DNA of 64,000 bases from Phocoena phocoena (taxonomy: Eukaryota > Chordata > Mammalia > Artiodactyla > Phocoenidae): positions 147,394,288-147,458,287 of the forward strand of contig NC_089219.1 in NCBI RefSeq assembly GCF_963924675.1. The letters run 5' to 3'. The notes under the pieces were generated by a model. It was given only the letters and a program-made list of their open reading frames with translations. It did no database searches and was not told the origin of the DNA. Made by a program: the position numbers and the translations under genes. Positions 48,285 to 60,683 of the stretch are shown here, piece after piece; the stretch's first letter is position 1; every line of letters begins with the position of its first letter.

Positions 48285-48760
48285 TAGGATTCCCCCAAAT
48301 ACAGCTACCCCAGAAACGTCCATGCCCTATTCCCTGAACATGTAAATATGTTACCTTACATGGAAAGGGGACTTTGCAGATGTGATTAAGTTAAAGATCT
48401 TGAGATGAGGACATTATCCCTGATTATCTATGTGGGCCCATGTAATCACAAGGGTCGTTCGAAGAGGGAAGAAGGAGGGTCAGAGACAGAGAAGGAGATA
48501 TGATGATGGAAGCAGAGGTTAGAGTGATAACGCTTTGAGGATGGAGGAAGGGGCCGAGAAAGGAATGGTAGAGGCAGAGAACAGCAGCAACGAAGAAAGA
48601 CACCATTCCTCTGCCTCGCCCCCCACCACTCCAAGCCTCCAGAAGGAATGCAGCCCTGCCACCCCATTGTGGACTTCTGATCCCCAGAACTGTAGGTAAT
48701 CAATTTCTGTTGTTTGAAGCCACTAAGTTTGTGGTCATTTGTTACAGAAACTAATATGCT
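48285..48760 (+). mobile_element. MLT1 LTR (ERVL-MaLR), nearly complete
   Basis: 'gggactttgcagatgtgattaagttaa', 'gagatgaggacattatccctgattat', 'ggatggaggaaggggcc', 'cctccagaaggaatgcagccctgcc' and 'gaagccactaagtttgtggtcatttgttacag' appear in MLT1 order. Confidence 0.9.
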
Positions 48761-49419
48761 ACCCCTGCCCTCAATTAGTTCATGGCCTAGTGGAAGGAAA
48801 GTACCTAATTAAAGGGATTTATATAAAACATCAGAATATTTTAATCTAATTGTTATAAACTTTAAAAACTTAAATTGCAAGAAAATGAAACCTGAAAACA
48901 AAAATTTTGCATTCAGTCCTCAACTTAGCATTTTTTTTGGCTTTTGTCTCACACTGATATCAATCTTAATATCAAACATAACTCTTAAGTCCTTTTATAT
49001 GAACTGCCCTTAAGCCAGATCTCTGCTGTTAAAGATTGGCAGAAAAGGAGTCAGATTTATAAGCCCCTAGTTCAGGAAAGCTACTGGTGTGATATTGCAT
49101 CCTTTCCCCGGAAAATTCTCAACCTATTTTAAGCCTGTTTAATCACCAAGAATCATGCCCACCACATCTTACACTCTCCAGATTAGGGGCATCTTGAGTG
49201 AATCAAATTTTTTAATAATATATTTTAAGTAAACTTTGTATTAAAGTATGCTTAAAGAAAAAAAAATGTAAGGCTTTCAAAAAGCAGACTCACGCCAGGA
49301 ATTACTGCTCAGATAAAAAACTGAAGGCCCCTTCTGTTCTTTCCTTATAACTCCACTAAAGGTGACCACTAGCCTGACTCCTAACGCCCCAGTTTATTTA
49401 GTTTTGCCCATCTTCGGAC

Positions 49420-51260
49420 TTCAAAAAAAAAAACAACATGGAATCACATAGCTCTTACTCTTGTTGTGTCTACCTTCTTTTGGCCCCACTTTATATTTGT
49501 GAGGCTCATCCATGTTGTGTATAAAGCAATAATTTGTTCATTCTTATTACTGTGGAGTATACCATTGTATAAGCAGTTTACTTAGGCTTTTGTCCATTCT
49601 ACCCTGGATGAACCCATGGGTTGCTTCCACCTTAGGGCTATAAGGAATAATACTGCTCTGCATATACTTTTACATGTCTTTCGGTACAAATACACCTGTC
49701 TTACTGCTTAGTGTTTATCAAAGAATGATAGACACTAAACAGTAAACTAGGTCATAGGGGATGTGTATGTCCATCTTTAGTAAATGATACTGCAAAACAA
49801 TTTCCAAAAGTTGCACTAATTTTCATAACCATCAGCAATGTATGAGAAGTTCAGGTTTTCCATATCCTAACAAATACTCAGCATTGCCAGGTTTTTTGGG
49901 TTGTTTTTTGTTTTTAGCCACTGTTGAGTATAGAGTGATATCCCATTGTAGTTTTAATTTGCATTTCCCTAATTATTAGGGAATTTTCATATGTTTATTG
50001 GGAATCTGGAAACCTTTTGGGGAAGTGACTTGCCTGTTTTTCTACTGGTCTTTTTCTCAATGATTTGTAAAAATTATTTCTACATTCTGGGTATGAGTCC
50101 TTTATTGGATATAACTATCACAAATACCTTCACCCGTTCTGTAGCTTGCCTTTTCACTCTCTTTATGGAATCTTTAGATGAACAGTAGTTCTTACCAATA
50201 TTTTCCTTTATAACTACTGCTTTTTGTGTCCTAGTCCATAAACCTTTGTCATAAAGGTGTCTGACTTTGCTTTCTTCCAGAAGCTTTCCTGTTTCAGATT
50301 TCACATTTAGATGTATGATGTACCTTAATTTTTGTGTATGGGGTGAGGTAGATGATCAAAATTCATCTTGTCCATTTGCAATATCCAGTTGGCCCAGCAT
50401 CATTTACTGAAAAGGCTGTCCTTTCTCCAGAGCACTGCAGTGCCACTTATGTCATAAATCAAGAGACCTCATACATGTGAGCCTGTTTATGAATTCTCTA
50501 CTCAGTTCCGTGGTCTGTCTAGCACTGTGCCAACACCATGCTGACAAACTACATACAGTACTATCTATTAGCTTGAGTTTTCCAATTTTGTTCTTTTACT
50601 TAGATTTTCTAGAATTTCCAAATATATGTTAAAATTGGCTTACTATTTTTGGAAAAATCTGCTGGGATTTTGATTGGGATTATACTGAATCCACACATTT
50701 ATTTGCAGAGCAATGACTTACCTTCATTATTTTAAAACTTTAAATTCTCTCAATAATGTTTTACTTTGCAAAGAATTTTTATCACAGATGGGTGTTGAAG
50801 TTTATCAAGTAGTTTTTCTCCTTTATTCTGTAACTGTGGTTAAATTATTTATTGATTTTCTAATGTGAGACAAAGTTTACATTCCTGGAATAAATCCAAC
50901 TTGGTCATGGTTTGCTATCCTATAAATATAGGTATAGGTCGCTAGATTTGATTTACCAATACCCATTTTAGGGCTTTTGCGTCTTTTCTGTGAGAGTTTG
51001 GACTATAGTTTCTTGTAATCTCCTTATCAAGCTTTAGTAACAAGGTTGTGCTGGCCTTATAAAAGCAGTCAGGGAGTATTCCTTCTTTTTCATTTTTTAA
51101 AATGTTTGTAATATTGCACTAGTGACACCACCTAGGCCTGGAAATTCTGCTATGAAAAGATTTTTAATTACATATTTAATTTCTTTATAGATATAGAAGT
51201 ATACAGATTTTCTAGTTCTTATGTCTTATGAGGTATTTTATTGAAAAAACTTGTCCATTT
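49420..51260 (-). mobile_element. Old L1M element, antisense
   Basis: Typical L1 text read backwards: 'tgtccattctaccctggatgaacccatgggttgcttcc', 'gtagttttaatttgcatttccctaattatt', 'ttgtccatttgcaatatccagttggcccagcatcatttactgaa', and 'ttcctggaataaatccaacttggtcatgg' (antisense of the RT 'VGFIPGM' region) near 50882-50910. 5'-truncated and heavily diverged. Confidence 0.85.
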
Positions 51261-52429
51261 CATCTGAATTTTCAAATGTATTACCATAAAATTGTTCATA
51301 ATAACATCTGAAGATTTTTTTAAATGTCTGTAGGATATGTAGTGATAACTCCTTTTTTCTTCCCTGACACTGGTAATACCATACACCATCGGAGGGAGGG
51401 GAGGGAAGATGGTCATGCATTATATGACACAAGTAAATCCACTATCACTGGAATATTCTCCAGCAGAATTACGCACAGAAGGAGCAAGAGAGGTAGAGCA
51501 TGTAAACAATCCAGCAATTCTCTCTCAACAGCTTTTATCACCAGAAAAAACTGTGCACCTGCGGAAAAGGAGACACAAACTGAAGGAGAAGGGAACAGCC
51601 ATTAGTAACGCTGTAGGGTGGCCAGCACGAACGTGGAGGAAGAAAAACCACCACTAGCTGGGTTTGTAACCTAGATACCCAGCCCTCCACCCACAAGATG
51701 TCCATAGGCAGAATTCAGGAGGCCATGAACTTAAATTTCTTTTCTCGTGTGTCTGTATTTTCACGAACCTCTAACTGAAATTCAGGATTTCATTTGATTG
51801 TAAGTGCGAAGAGCAAATCACACTAGTAAGAGCATTTCTGGTGACTGTCACCAATAAGTGTCACAAATTCTGTCACACTACAGTGCAGCTGTTGCAAATA
51901 CTGCAAAACATCATTACATGGGCATCCCTACTTTGAAATTCTGAGACTTACCTGATGCAGCCCTGAATTTTGTCACTTAATGCAGTAATCAAGAAAATAA
52001 ATGCTATTATAAATGTTGGGGGTTTTACACTATTTTGATCACTGTTTCAATATAATTTGTAACTCTAGGTACTTTAAAATGCCTTTTAAAAATTGGCTTC
52101 CCCAGACTCCAAAGAAGTCCATGGCACAAAAAAAGGGTAAGGAACCCCTACAAAGAATCAAGGATCTCACCCAAGCCATGGAACTCCCAGGCAACGGTTA
52201 AGGAGCACTTCCCTTTGGCCAGGCCCTGGCCTGGAAGAAGACACACAGATGAGTAAGGCCCACCCTGGCTAGTCCCTGACATTACCTTCAGAGTTCCCAC
52301 CAACATCTAGCCACCCACAAAAATGACTGCTCTCTCTAAAGACTTGGCCTTCACTCTAAGTTAGTCTATATAACTTACTTCCCAAGGAGGGGGCAAAGTA
52401 AACAGCAGAGGAAGCATAGGCTTTGACCC

Positions 52430-52625
52430 AGAAAGAGGAGTGCAAAACCCGATCCCAGCACTTAACTTTCTGTGGCTCTGGCATCTAAGTATTCCTTTCT
52501 TCTGCTGTGAAAAGGGCTAACACTAGGTATCCTTCCCAGTTATTGCAAGGTTTAAAAAGAATGGATTTAAAGCACCTGACAAGGACATGGTCCCCATCAC
52601 TATTAGCTGAATCTTTCAAGTCAGA
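52430..52625 (+). mobile_element. MIR SINE, diverged
   Basis: 'gatcccagcacttaactttctgtggctctg' and 'ttattgcaaggtttaaaaagaatggatttaaagcacctgacaagg' correspond in order to MIR; divergence is high. Confidence 0.6.
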
Positions 52626-52739
52626 ACTGACTGTTCCTATCCAACACTTAATCACAGTTAGGGGCTGCCACTGAGAAAGGAGGGAGACAAATTATAGGAA
52701 AGGTGGAACATGAAGAATGAAAGGGAAAAAAAAATCATA

Positions 52740-52835
52740 CTTATTCTTCAAATTCCAGTATAAAAACCACCCCGTCCTCAGGAAAGCCTTCCCTCTCCTC
52801 TCCTTGTGTTCCCGTAACACTTATCACATGGAAGT
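52740..52835 (+). mobile_element. L2 LINE fragment
   Basis: 'ttcttcaaattccagtataaaaaccacc...gtcctcaggaaagccttccct' is L2 3' region text. Confidence 0.6.
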
Positions 52836-53149
52836 AAACGCCTAGCTGTGCGAATGAATGAAGGAGGAATACAAATCAGAAAAGGACAGAAACAGTGAGT
52901 CGCACCCCCATATAATGTAAACCACCGAGGATACCAACTGGCTAGACTGACTGCCCTGATCCAAGAGCCACGAAGCAACGAAGCAGCACATTTCTTACCA
53001 CCAGTGCTATCCATCCTAGTACCTCTCCCGCCCACTTTGTAGGGATTGAGAGGAGGAGGGCCCTTCCACATCAAGACTGATGCCACCTAAAGGCCACAGG
53101 TAGAAGAAAAGAGGGAAACTGAGTCCGGAGAGTAGAAAGCAAAAGTCCC

Positions 53150-54050
53150 TAACTTTGGGGGTCACTGGAGCCGCAGCAGTCAGGCAGGCGCACTTCTAAG
53201 ATCGCCAAGGGGACCGGCGTCCACACTTCCAGCAACAGTGCCAGAAACTGGGGACGAAGCCAAGGAGGGGGGACGCTGGCAGGGGCGTGAGCGGACTCGG
53301 CCGGCCGGGGGGGAACGCAGCCTTGACCCGGGCGCACGCCCCCCTCACCGCCCCCCCCACCCCGCCTTTGTCTCGGCTCCTCTGCCCCGCCCTCGGGCGC
53401 GCACGCAGGAACGGGAATTGGAAACAGAAAGCGTATCGGGCGTTTCTTTTCCTCAACCGAGTCAGTCGAAGCAGAAAGTCAACACCTAACTTCCCGAGGA
53501 CCCGCTACGATCACCAGCTACCAACCTCCGGGCTGTCCCGGGTGGCGGCAGCGTTGGTGACGCTCACGCGCGCCCCGAGTTCCCAACAACCCTCTCCGCA
53601 CCTCCGACCCGGCGGCGGCAGCGGCGACGGACTTCCCGGGAAGCCGCCCTCTTCCCCCGGAGCGGCGGTTAGAGAACCAGCCCCGCGCGCGTCCTCGCCG
53701 CCGCCGTGCCCGCGCGCGCCGCTCCAGGCCGCCGGGCTCGCAAGCTGGCGGCGCCCCGGGAGCGGTGGCGAGCAGGCCGCGCGGCTGGAGGGGTCCCGCA
53801 GGAGCACTGCCCGCCACTCCGCACCCGGAGCGCCTGGCGCCGGCCCGCGGAGCCCCAGCCCCCGCTCACCCGTGGGCCCCGGTGCCTGCGCCCAGCAGCG
53901 CACGGACCTCTCCACCCCGTTTGTTAATTGCAGGCCTGGGGCTGCAGGTTTGGGAGCGGAAGTCACCTGAAGTCCAGCCCCAGTGGTCCCCACGTACGTT
54001 TTGTACGCGAAAGGAGGTAGCTCGGTGGGGTGGAAAGAGGGCGGGCCTTG
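53150..54050 (-). promoter_or_regulatory. HHAT: CpG island, probable HHAT promoter and first exon
   Basis: The only long GC- and CpG-dense block in the window, densest at about 53540-53880, with runs such as cgcgcgcgccgc near 53707. There is no TATA box near a plausible start. Sp1-like GC boxes are visible (ccccgccc near 53384, gggcggg near 54045). It lies 5' of the HHAT start codon on the minus strand, as expected for the promoter of this widely expressed gene. Possible minus-strand splice donors are GGTG|gtaaga (exon end 52999), GCG|gtgagg (53349), CGC|gtgagc (53568) and CGG|gtgagc (53870). I cannot decide among them. A promoter firing to the right is also possible. Confidence 0.75.
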
Positions 54051-54589
54051 CCGCTCCGGCGGCTTCTGGAGCTTGCTGTGTGAATTTAGCCCCTGTGAGC
54101 CTCCTTGTCCTTCTTTGTAAAGCGGAAATAAGCTTCCCGGCTTTCCTGGAGAATTAGAGTGAAGACCAAATGGGATGAACTTCATGAACTAAAGCAGCTT
54201 ACAAAGATGATCAGCACTGCAAAATGTGCATCAGTGATTTTGAATAGGTCGTAAAAGAGTGGAAGATCTGAAGCCGCCTTGGACCGTGACTTTATGCCAG
54301 GTGTTACTCAGAGGCCTCCAACGCCAAGGCTGCCAGAGTTCCACAGACATACCTGGGCAGGAGAATCACCTGGGCTCTTGTTAAAACCGTTGGCACCTGG
54401 ATCCCTCTTCAAACCAAAAGAATCAGACTCCCCAGGGGAGGGGTGTTTCAGGTGGTTCTGTGGTCAGGTGAACGTGGACAACTCTGCGTTAGGCAGCAGG
54501 AAAATACAGAGGCTGTGCTCAAAGTTTATTCTAGCAGTCATTGAAATAGTCCAGGAGATTATTTTTCTGATCGCAAAATTCTCTGGGAA

Positions 54590-54695
54590 ACCAGAATATA
54601 AACTCTCTGAGGACAGGAACTATCTCCTCGTTCAGCTCCCACCATCCGCAGCCCCAACACAGTACAGGATGGTGTTAAGTAAGCAGGTGTAAATA
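54590..54695 (+). mobile_element. L2 LINE 3' end fragment
   Basis: 'aactctctgaggacaggaactatctcctcgttcagctcccaccatccgcagccccaacacagtacagg' follows the L2 3' end pattern. Confidence 0.55.
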
Positions 54696-54709
54696 AACTA
54701 GTCCCAAGT

Positions 54710-54911
54710 AGGAGTGCCAGATGTAGCAAATAAAAATACAGGATGCCCAGCTAAAATTGAATCGTCTCAGATGAACAATGAATACTATTTTTTTAGTATC
54801 CGTGTGGCCCATGCAATATTTGGGACATACTGATGCTTTTTTAAAAAAGTATTTGTTGTTTATCTGAAATTCAGATTTAATTGGGCATCCTGTATTTGAT
54901 CTGGCAACCCT
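54710..54911. mobile_element. MER53-type palindromic DNA transposon
   Basis: The left arm (gccagatgtagcaaataaaa, tacaggatgcccagctaaa) and right arm (tttaattgggcatcctgta, gatctggcaaccct) are imperfect reverse complements over about 90 bases each, around a centre near 54810-54825 ('caatatttgggacatac'). This is the hallmark of MER53. Confidence 0.85.
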
Positions 54912-55589
54912 CACCTAAAGGGTTTGGCAGAGGGAGGGACAGAGTAAGAACTCTCACTACTCAGGTAGTGTTAGACTCAGGGACAGGAATGAGATAACTC
55001 CTGTGTTATTTCTAAATGACACTATTGGACAATAATGTAGGTTCACTGCCATTTACATTTAACCACTTTCTGCACACACAACATATTCACTGGAAAACAC
55101 AAATGAAAATAAGGGCAGATTCCATCATAGGTAAATTAGAAACATCAATTAAATAAAAATAGTCAAAATTGAAATGTAAGCAATAGACTGGGGAAAGTAC
55201 TTGCAGGAACTATGATACAAAGTGTTACTGTTTATTATATATAAATTAAATACAATTAATAAGAAAACATTAGAATGCAATTGTAGATGAGCAAGACACA
55301 TGAATAAACAATCCACTAAAAAAAAAACTAGGATATACAATAAGGACACAAACATACTGAAAAAAGCTCAAAGAAGTTCAAAGTAAAATAACACAATTTT
55401 TCACAAAAATATTTGACAAGAATTAATAAATGACATTAAAGGCTGGCGAGGGTGCTGTGTGACAGCACTTATACACTTTTTAGGTAGGTGAGCGATTTGG
55501 CAATATCAAAACCCTTACAATTATGAAAACCCTTAATGTTTAAACCTTTTGATGTTGAATTTTGTTTATGGGAATAAATCCAAAGGAGA
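54912..55589. other. 5' flank of HHAT, unassigned AT-rich stretch
   Basis: No exon or certain repeat. Short L1-like phrases near 55320-55460 ('aaatatttgacaagaattaataaa') are too diverged to place. Confidence 0.35.
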
Positions 55590-55846
55590 GGGCTCCCCTG
55601 GTGGTGCAGTGGTTGAGAGTCCGCCTGCCGATGCAGGGGACACAGGTTCATGCCCCGGTCCGGGAAGATCCCACATGCCGCGGAGCGGCTGGGCCCGTGA
55701 GCCATGGCCGCTGAGCCTGCTCGTCCGGGGCCGCTGAGCCTGCGCGTCCAGAGCCGCTGAGCCTGCGCATCCGGAGCCTGTGCTCCGCAACGGGAGAGGC
55801 CACAACAGTGAGAGGCCCGCGTACTGCAAAAAAAAAAAAAAAAAAA
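55590..55846 (+). mobile_element. CHR-type SINE, young form, with internal triplication
   Basis: Complete head and tail, with an exact 14-base duplication aaatccaaaggaga at 55576-55589 and 55847-55860. It is about 46 bases longer than its relatives because a 23-base unit occurs three times (55707-55775). Confidence 0.95.
55707..55775. repeat. 23-base unit x 3 inside the SINE
   Basis: gccgctgagcctg(c/t)-type units begin at 55707, 55730 and 55753, with one or two differences between copies. Other SINE copies have one unit. Confidence 0.93.
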
Positions 55847-56128
55847 AAATCCAAAGGAGATAATCCATAATGTAGAAAATGCTCTTTACAAACAAAGATT
55901 TCAATTTTAATTTATATTGTTTTAATTTATACCATAATAAGGTAAATATAGTATAATGCACCAAAATATACTATAACTGGGGGGGGATATCCTGAAAATT
56001 CCCTAATTTTCCAAAAATAAAAAAGTGGAAATTAAAGTAAAACTTATATACTCTGTCATCTATTATACTTGCAACCTCTTAAAATAATGGTTACTATTCA
56101 TATGTAATATGATCATAACTAAATTTTT

Positions 56129-56328
56129 TTTTTTTTTGCGGTGCGCGGGGCTGTCACTGTTGTGGCCTCTCCCGTTGCGGAGCACAGGCTCTGGACGCGC
56201 AGGCTCAGCGGCCATGGCTCATGGGCCCAGCCCCTCCGCGGTATGTGGGATCTTCTCGGACCGGGGCACGAACCCGTGTCCCCTGCATCGGCAGGCGGAC
56301 TCTCAACCACTGCGCCACCAGGGAAGCC
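56129..56328 (-). mobile_element. CHR-type SINE, young form, antisense
   Basis: Poly-T (56124-56137), then the reversed body ending 'ccaccagggaagcc'. Flanks ctaaattttt (56119) and ctaaatattttt (56329) look like a duplication altered in the T run. It lies 282 bases from the oppositely oriented copy at 55590. Confidence 0.92.
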
Positions 56329-56809
56329 CTAAATATTTTTTTAAACTTGTGCATGGAAAAATGATTGGAAAGGAAATAAGGTTAAATTTGGGTGGTGGGA
56401 CTTTATTCTTAATTTTTCCACATTTTTATTAAGCACAAATTAATTTTATAACAGAAAAATCTTAAGGTGATACCCCCTAAAAAACAAAGGACTTTTCTTA
56501 TAATGTCAGTTTTACAAACTCTAGAATCTCACCTTTGCACAATCATGTATTAAATGCTGAAAGTATCTAAACAGTAAAAGCTCCTTAAAACATTTTCCCT
56601 AAATATAATCACCTTAGCCAACTCTGCATGCTATCTGTTAACCTAGGGTCTATCTTAGCAAATTGTTCTATGTTGAATTTATCAATTTAGTCATTCACAT
56701 AACCATACCGTAATTAAAGTACCTTAAATATTATTTTTAATTCAGCAAATTATATACAGCCTTGGGTTTTACATTCTAAAAGGAGACAAGCTTAATAGCA
56801 TCGAGTTTT

Positions 56810-58115
56810 TTAAAATTTTGTAGTAAAATACACATAACACAACATTTACCATCATAACCATTGTTAGGTGTACAGTTCAGCAGTGTTAAGTATATTCACG
56901 TTGTTGTGCCACTCCAGACTCTTTACATCTTGCAGCACTGCAACTCTGTACCCATTAAAAAGTAACTCCTCACTATGCTAGTCCCTGGCAACCACCATTC
57001 TACTTTCTGTCTCTATGAATTTGACTACTCTAGGCCACTTATATAAGTGGAATCATACAGCATTTGTCCTTTTGTGAGTGGCTTATTTCACTTAGCATAA
57101 TGACCTCAAGGCTTAGCCTGTTGTAGCATGTGCCAGAATTTCCTTCCTTTTTTAAAGCTGAATAGTATTCCTTTGTGTGTATAGACAATCCTTATCCATT
57201 CACCTGTCAGTGGACACTTGAGTAGCTTCTACCTTTTGGCTATGCTGAATAATGCTGCTGTGAACATGGGTATATAAATACCTCTTCCAGACTCTGCTTC
57301 CAATTCTTCTGGGTACATACCCAGAAATGGAATTGTTGAATCATATAGTAATTCTATTTTTTAATTTTTGGAGGAACAGCCGTACTGTTTTCCATAGCCT
57401 GTTTTCCATAGCTGCACCATTTTACATTCCAAGCAACATGTACAAGGATTCCAGTTTCTCTACATCCTCACTTTATTTTGAAATTCATTTGTTTTTTGTT
57501 GTTGTTTTGTGTTGTGTTTATTTGTTTTGATAACAGCCATCCTAATAGGTATGAGGTGATAAATCATTGTGATTTTGATTTGTATTTCTCTAATGATTAG
57601 TGATGCTGACCATTTTTCATGTGCCTAGTGACCATTTACAAGTCTTCTTTAGAGAAATGTCTATTCAAGTCCTTGGCCCATTTTTTAATCAGGTTGTCTT
57701 TTTGATGTTGAGTTGCTGTAGGAGTTCTTTATATATTCTGGATATTAACCACTTATCAGACATATGATTTCCAAGTATTTTCTCCCCTTCTGTGGGTTGC
57801 CCTTTCACTCTGTTGATTGTGTCCTTTGATGCACAAAAATTTTTAATTTTGATGAAGTCCAGTATATCTATTTTTTTCCCTGCAAGCACTTTGGGTGTCA
57901 TAGCCGGGAAATCATTGCCAAATCCAGTGTTATGAAACTTTTCCTCTAATATTCCCCTGTTTTTTTTCATAGTTTTATAGTTTTAGTTCTTTATAGTAGA
58001 TATTTGATCCATTTTGAGTTAATTCCTGTATATTGGGTAAAGCAAGGGTCCAAATTCATTCTTTTGCATGTGGATATCCAGTTTTCCCAACACCATTTGT
58101 TGAAAAGCATGGACA
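56810..58115 (-). mobile_element. L1M-type element, antisense, 5'-truncated
   Basis: Starts with the antisense 3' UTR ('gtagtaaaatacacataacacaacatttaccatc', 'gtgtacagttcagcagtgttaagtatattcac'). It continues with the ORF2 C-terminal complement ('catttgtccttttgtgagtggcttatttcacttagcataatg', 'gaggtgataaatcattgtgattttgatttgtatttctctaatgattagtgatg'). It ends at 'ccagttttcccaacaccatttgttgaaaag'. Moderate divergence, many breaks. Confidence 0.9.
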
Positions 58116-59319
58116 TCTCACAAAGGCCAGGGTTTAGAGTGGAAGGAGTGGATGGTTGGATATTCAGCCCCTTTTGGAAGTGAGAGGGAAGATAACTGGA
58201 GTAAATGTCAGAATCTAGACACCAGGAGAAAAGTTGTGGGTGTTGAAGAGGAGAGGATTTTCCCTTCTCTCTTCAGTGCTTTACACATAGGTGGAAGTAT
58301 CTGGCCTTCAGTGATCTGTGCCTGTCTTAGAGCAGAAGTATCAGGGTTCTGGAGCTCCCTGACTTGGAGCTGAAGTGGCCAGTCCAGGGCCCAGACATAG
58401 CCAGAGCTGCCTTGCCTTGGAAGGCCTCTGTTCTGACCATTCAAGTAAAGCCAGAGAAATTCCTCCCTGGAGTTGAGAAGTGAACCATGCCTAGAGTAAA
58501 CTGACCAAAATTGATGATAATTGAGGTTTAAAAGAGGAAACTAATTTGTGCCTTGGCATTATGTTCCTTTAAAAGAAAAATATCAAAATTAGTATGTAAA
58601 TGTGGGCAATTAATGGTCAGTCATTCTTTATACCATTATTTTGATCCTAAAGTCATTAATCAGGTGCCTTCACTGGGCATGTTTTCTCTCCAGCCCTCTC
58701 AGTTAGTGGGGCCTAAGTAGTCTAGTGGGGCCTCCTGTCTCGACAGGCAGCCCTGAGCACCTGGGAGCCACTCTCCAGATGGCAGGACTGGTGCTTAGGA
58801 AGGATTAACCAGCCAACTCTTCTTTGTGAATTCAACTATGACTCATAGAAATTATACTGATTCAACAGAGGCACAAATGATTGTTGAGACAATTGATAAA
58901 GGCTTAAAGATAAAGGAGTGAATTTCTAATTATGAAATTTCAGGCACAGGCAATAATGGGGAGCTATTCAGAAGGATTCAAGGGTCTTCCCAGCCCTCAC
59001 CACCTGGCACAGGCTCTCATCTGCTCCACCTACGAGGATGTTCGCTCTACTTTATGGTGATTTGCAATAGTCAACATTGACCTAGCATTTGTCCAGCATA
59101 TACTTTACACACAGCACAAATTGAATGCTGGGGGAGATTTTTTTAAGTGAAAAAAAGACTTGTCCCACAGGAAGTTGCAGTCTAGCTGGGGATTCATCAA
59201 ATATACACAAAACAGCTAAAAAATAATAAGTATATTTAAAATAATATAATTCAAACTGCCCATAAATGCTGAAGAATGGATTCATATCAGTAGCGTAAAC
59301 TCTACAGAGGACAATTCAA
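58116..59319. other. 5' flank stretch, unassigned
   Basis: No exon, RNA gene or recognisable repeat that I can support. Confidence 0.35.
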
Positions 59320-59475
59320 TGCCACCTCCTCCAAGAAGCCTTCCCTGACCACCTTGGCAAAATTAGTCTCTGCCCAGTCATTCTCTGTTCTATTACACTA
59401 TTCTTTTATATTTTACTATAGCACTGCCACTCTCTGAACTTCTCTTGGTCTTTTAACATGTGTTTATTATCTACG
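59320..59475 (+). mobile_element. L2 LINE fragment
   Basis: 'caatgccacctcctccaagaagccttccctgaccacc', followed by 'cccagtcattctctgttctattaca', is L2 text. Confidence 0.8.
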
Positions 59476-59576
59476 CCAGTATTATTCCGGCTATTTGCAA
59501 GACATAATACTTTAGTAGATTGTAAAATAAAGCTAACGGGTCATAACCAGACTTAATTTTTTTTTTAACAAAGTAC

Positions 59577-59604
59577 AATAGAATAGAGTAGAATAGAATA
59601 GAAT
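59577..59604. repeat. (AGAAT)n short tandem repeat
   Basis: Five-base units agaat, with one agagt variant, repeated about five times. Confidence 0.85.
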
Positions 59605-60652
59605 GAGAACACATCACTGGATTTTTATTAAGAATTGTGAACTTGGAAATACTGTATCTGTTTGCTAGGAACAGAATTAAGAGAAATAATGGAAGGCTAT
59701 GATGAATTTCAGTTGACTAATACAAGTTATTCCGCCTTCTTCTAATTAACATCTCATTTGATTTTTTGGTATATGATGTGAATATGACCATCACCATTAC
59801 AAAACAATTAACCAGAATTTATATTTTATATTAAAAATTTTCAGACTTCATTGTAAAGCATTTTTCTGAAAGAACGTTATCAAACATGATATGTTTCAGG
59901 TTTGTGTCAAATGTACATTTAATTAAATTAGCATGAACTTCCCTTTAATGGGATTTCTCCTTACCATTACAAGAGCAAAGAATGATGAAGGGAAAATTGG
60001 AGGAACGCCCCAGTTCAAACTCTAGGTATCTAGAACTGTAGACAATGTTGAGAAAAATATTGGCTCTAATAGTAAGCTTCAACTTCATTGGAGGAGCATT
60101 CTAAAAAGAAAAAAAGAATGGAAGATCTTATGAGGCAGATTATTTACAGTATTTTTTTCAGTGAGTAAAATCCAACGAAAGCGACAAATCCCAATATATT
60201 ATTTGTAATGACACCTTCAAAACTAAGTAGGACACTTAGAAACACAGCATACTGGACTTGTCAACAAGCCACTCAAACACTTTTAAATGAAAACAAAAGA
60301 CGAAAAATTATTGGCACAATTTCTTAGTTGTTCTACAGACTCTTAATGAGATTTTGTCGCATATGGTTTGGCAAAGAGAAAATGGCTCATACAGATGTTA
60401 AAACATTACTCTTCTAACATAAATAGAAATGATGCGTATGATTTTTAATGCTAAATCAGCTGATAAATTAAAATTTACAACTCTTTGGGATAATACTATT
60501 TCTAGTTGAATCTGCACTACTGCAGAAACTTCCAAAGCCATGCTCCTCATGTAGTTAAAATCCAGTATCGAGTTTGAGATCCATCTCCACAAGAGCATGG
60601 ATGCTCGAAGTTATTCAACTCTTCTAGTTTATGCAAGATGATAAGGAATGTA

Positions 60653-60683
60653 TGTGTGTGTGTGCGTGTGCGTGTGCGTGTGT
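60653..60683. repeat. (TG)n microsatellite with CG interruptions
   Basis: TG units interrupted regularly as gtgtgcgtgtgcg, inside the transposase fossil. Confidence 0.92.

Larger units (their letters stand above)
40423..53150 (-). other. HHAT: HHAT intron 1 (right boundary approximate)
   Basis: Runs from the exon 2 acceptor to the first exon inside or beside the CpG island. The exact left edge of exon 1 is not known. It holds L2, MIR, a solo LTR, an internally deleted SINE, MLT1 and an antisense L1M. The stretches 42340-43086, 43311-45362, 45991-46760 and 51261-52430 show no recognisable feature. Confidence 0.75.

Noticed and set aside
53287..54185. Long open frames of 227 codons (plus strand) and 224 codons (minus strand) over the CpG island
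   Set aside because: GC-rich DNA has few stops in all frames. Both are low-complexity Pro/Arg/Ala/Gly text with no domain, overlap each other, and lie in a promoter-type region.
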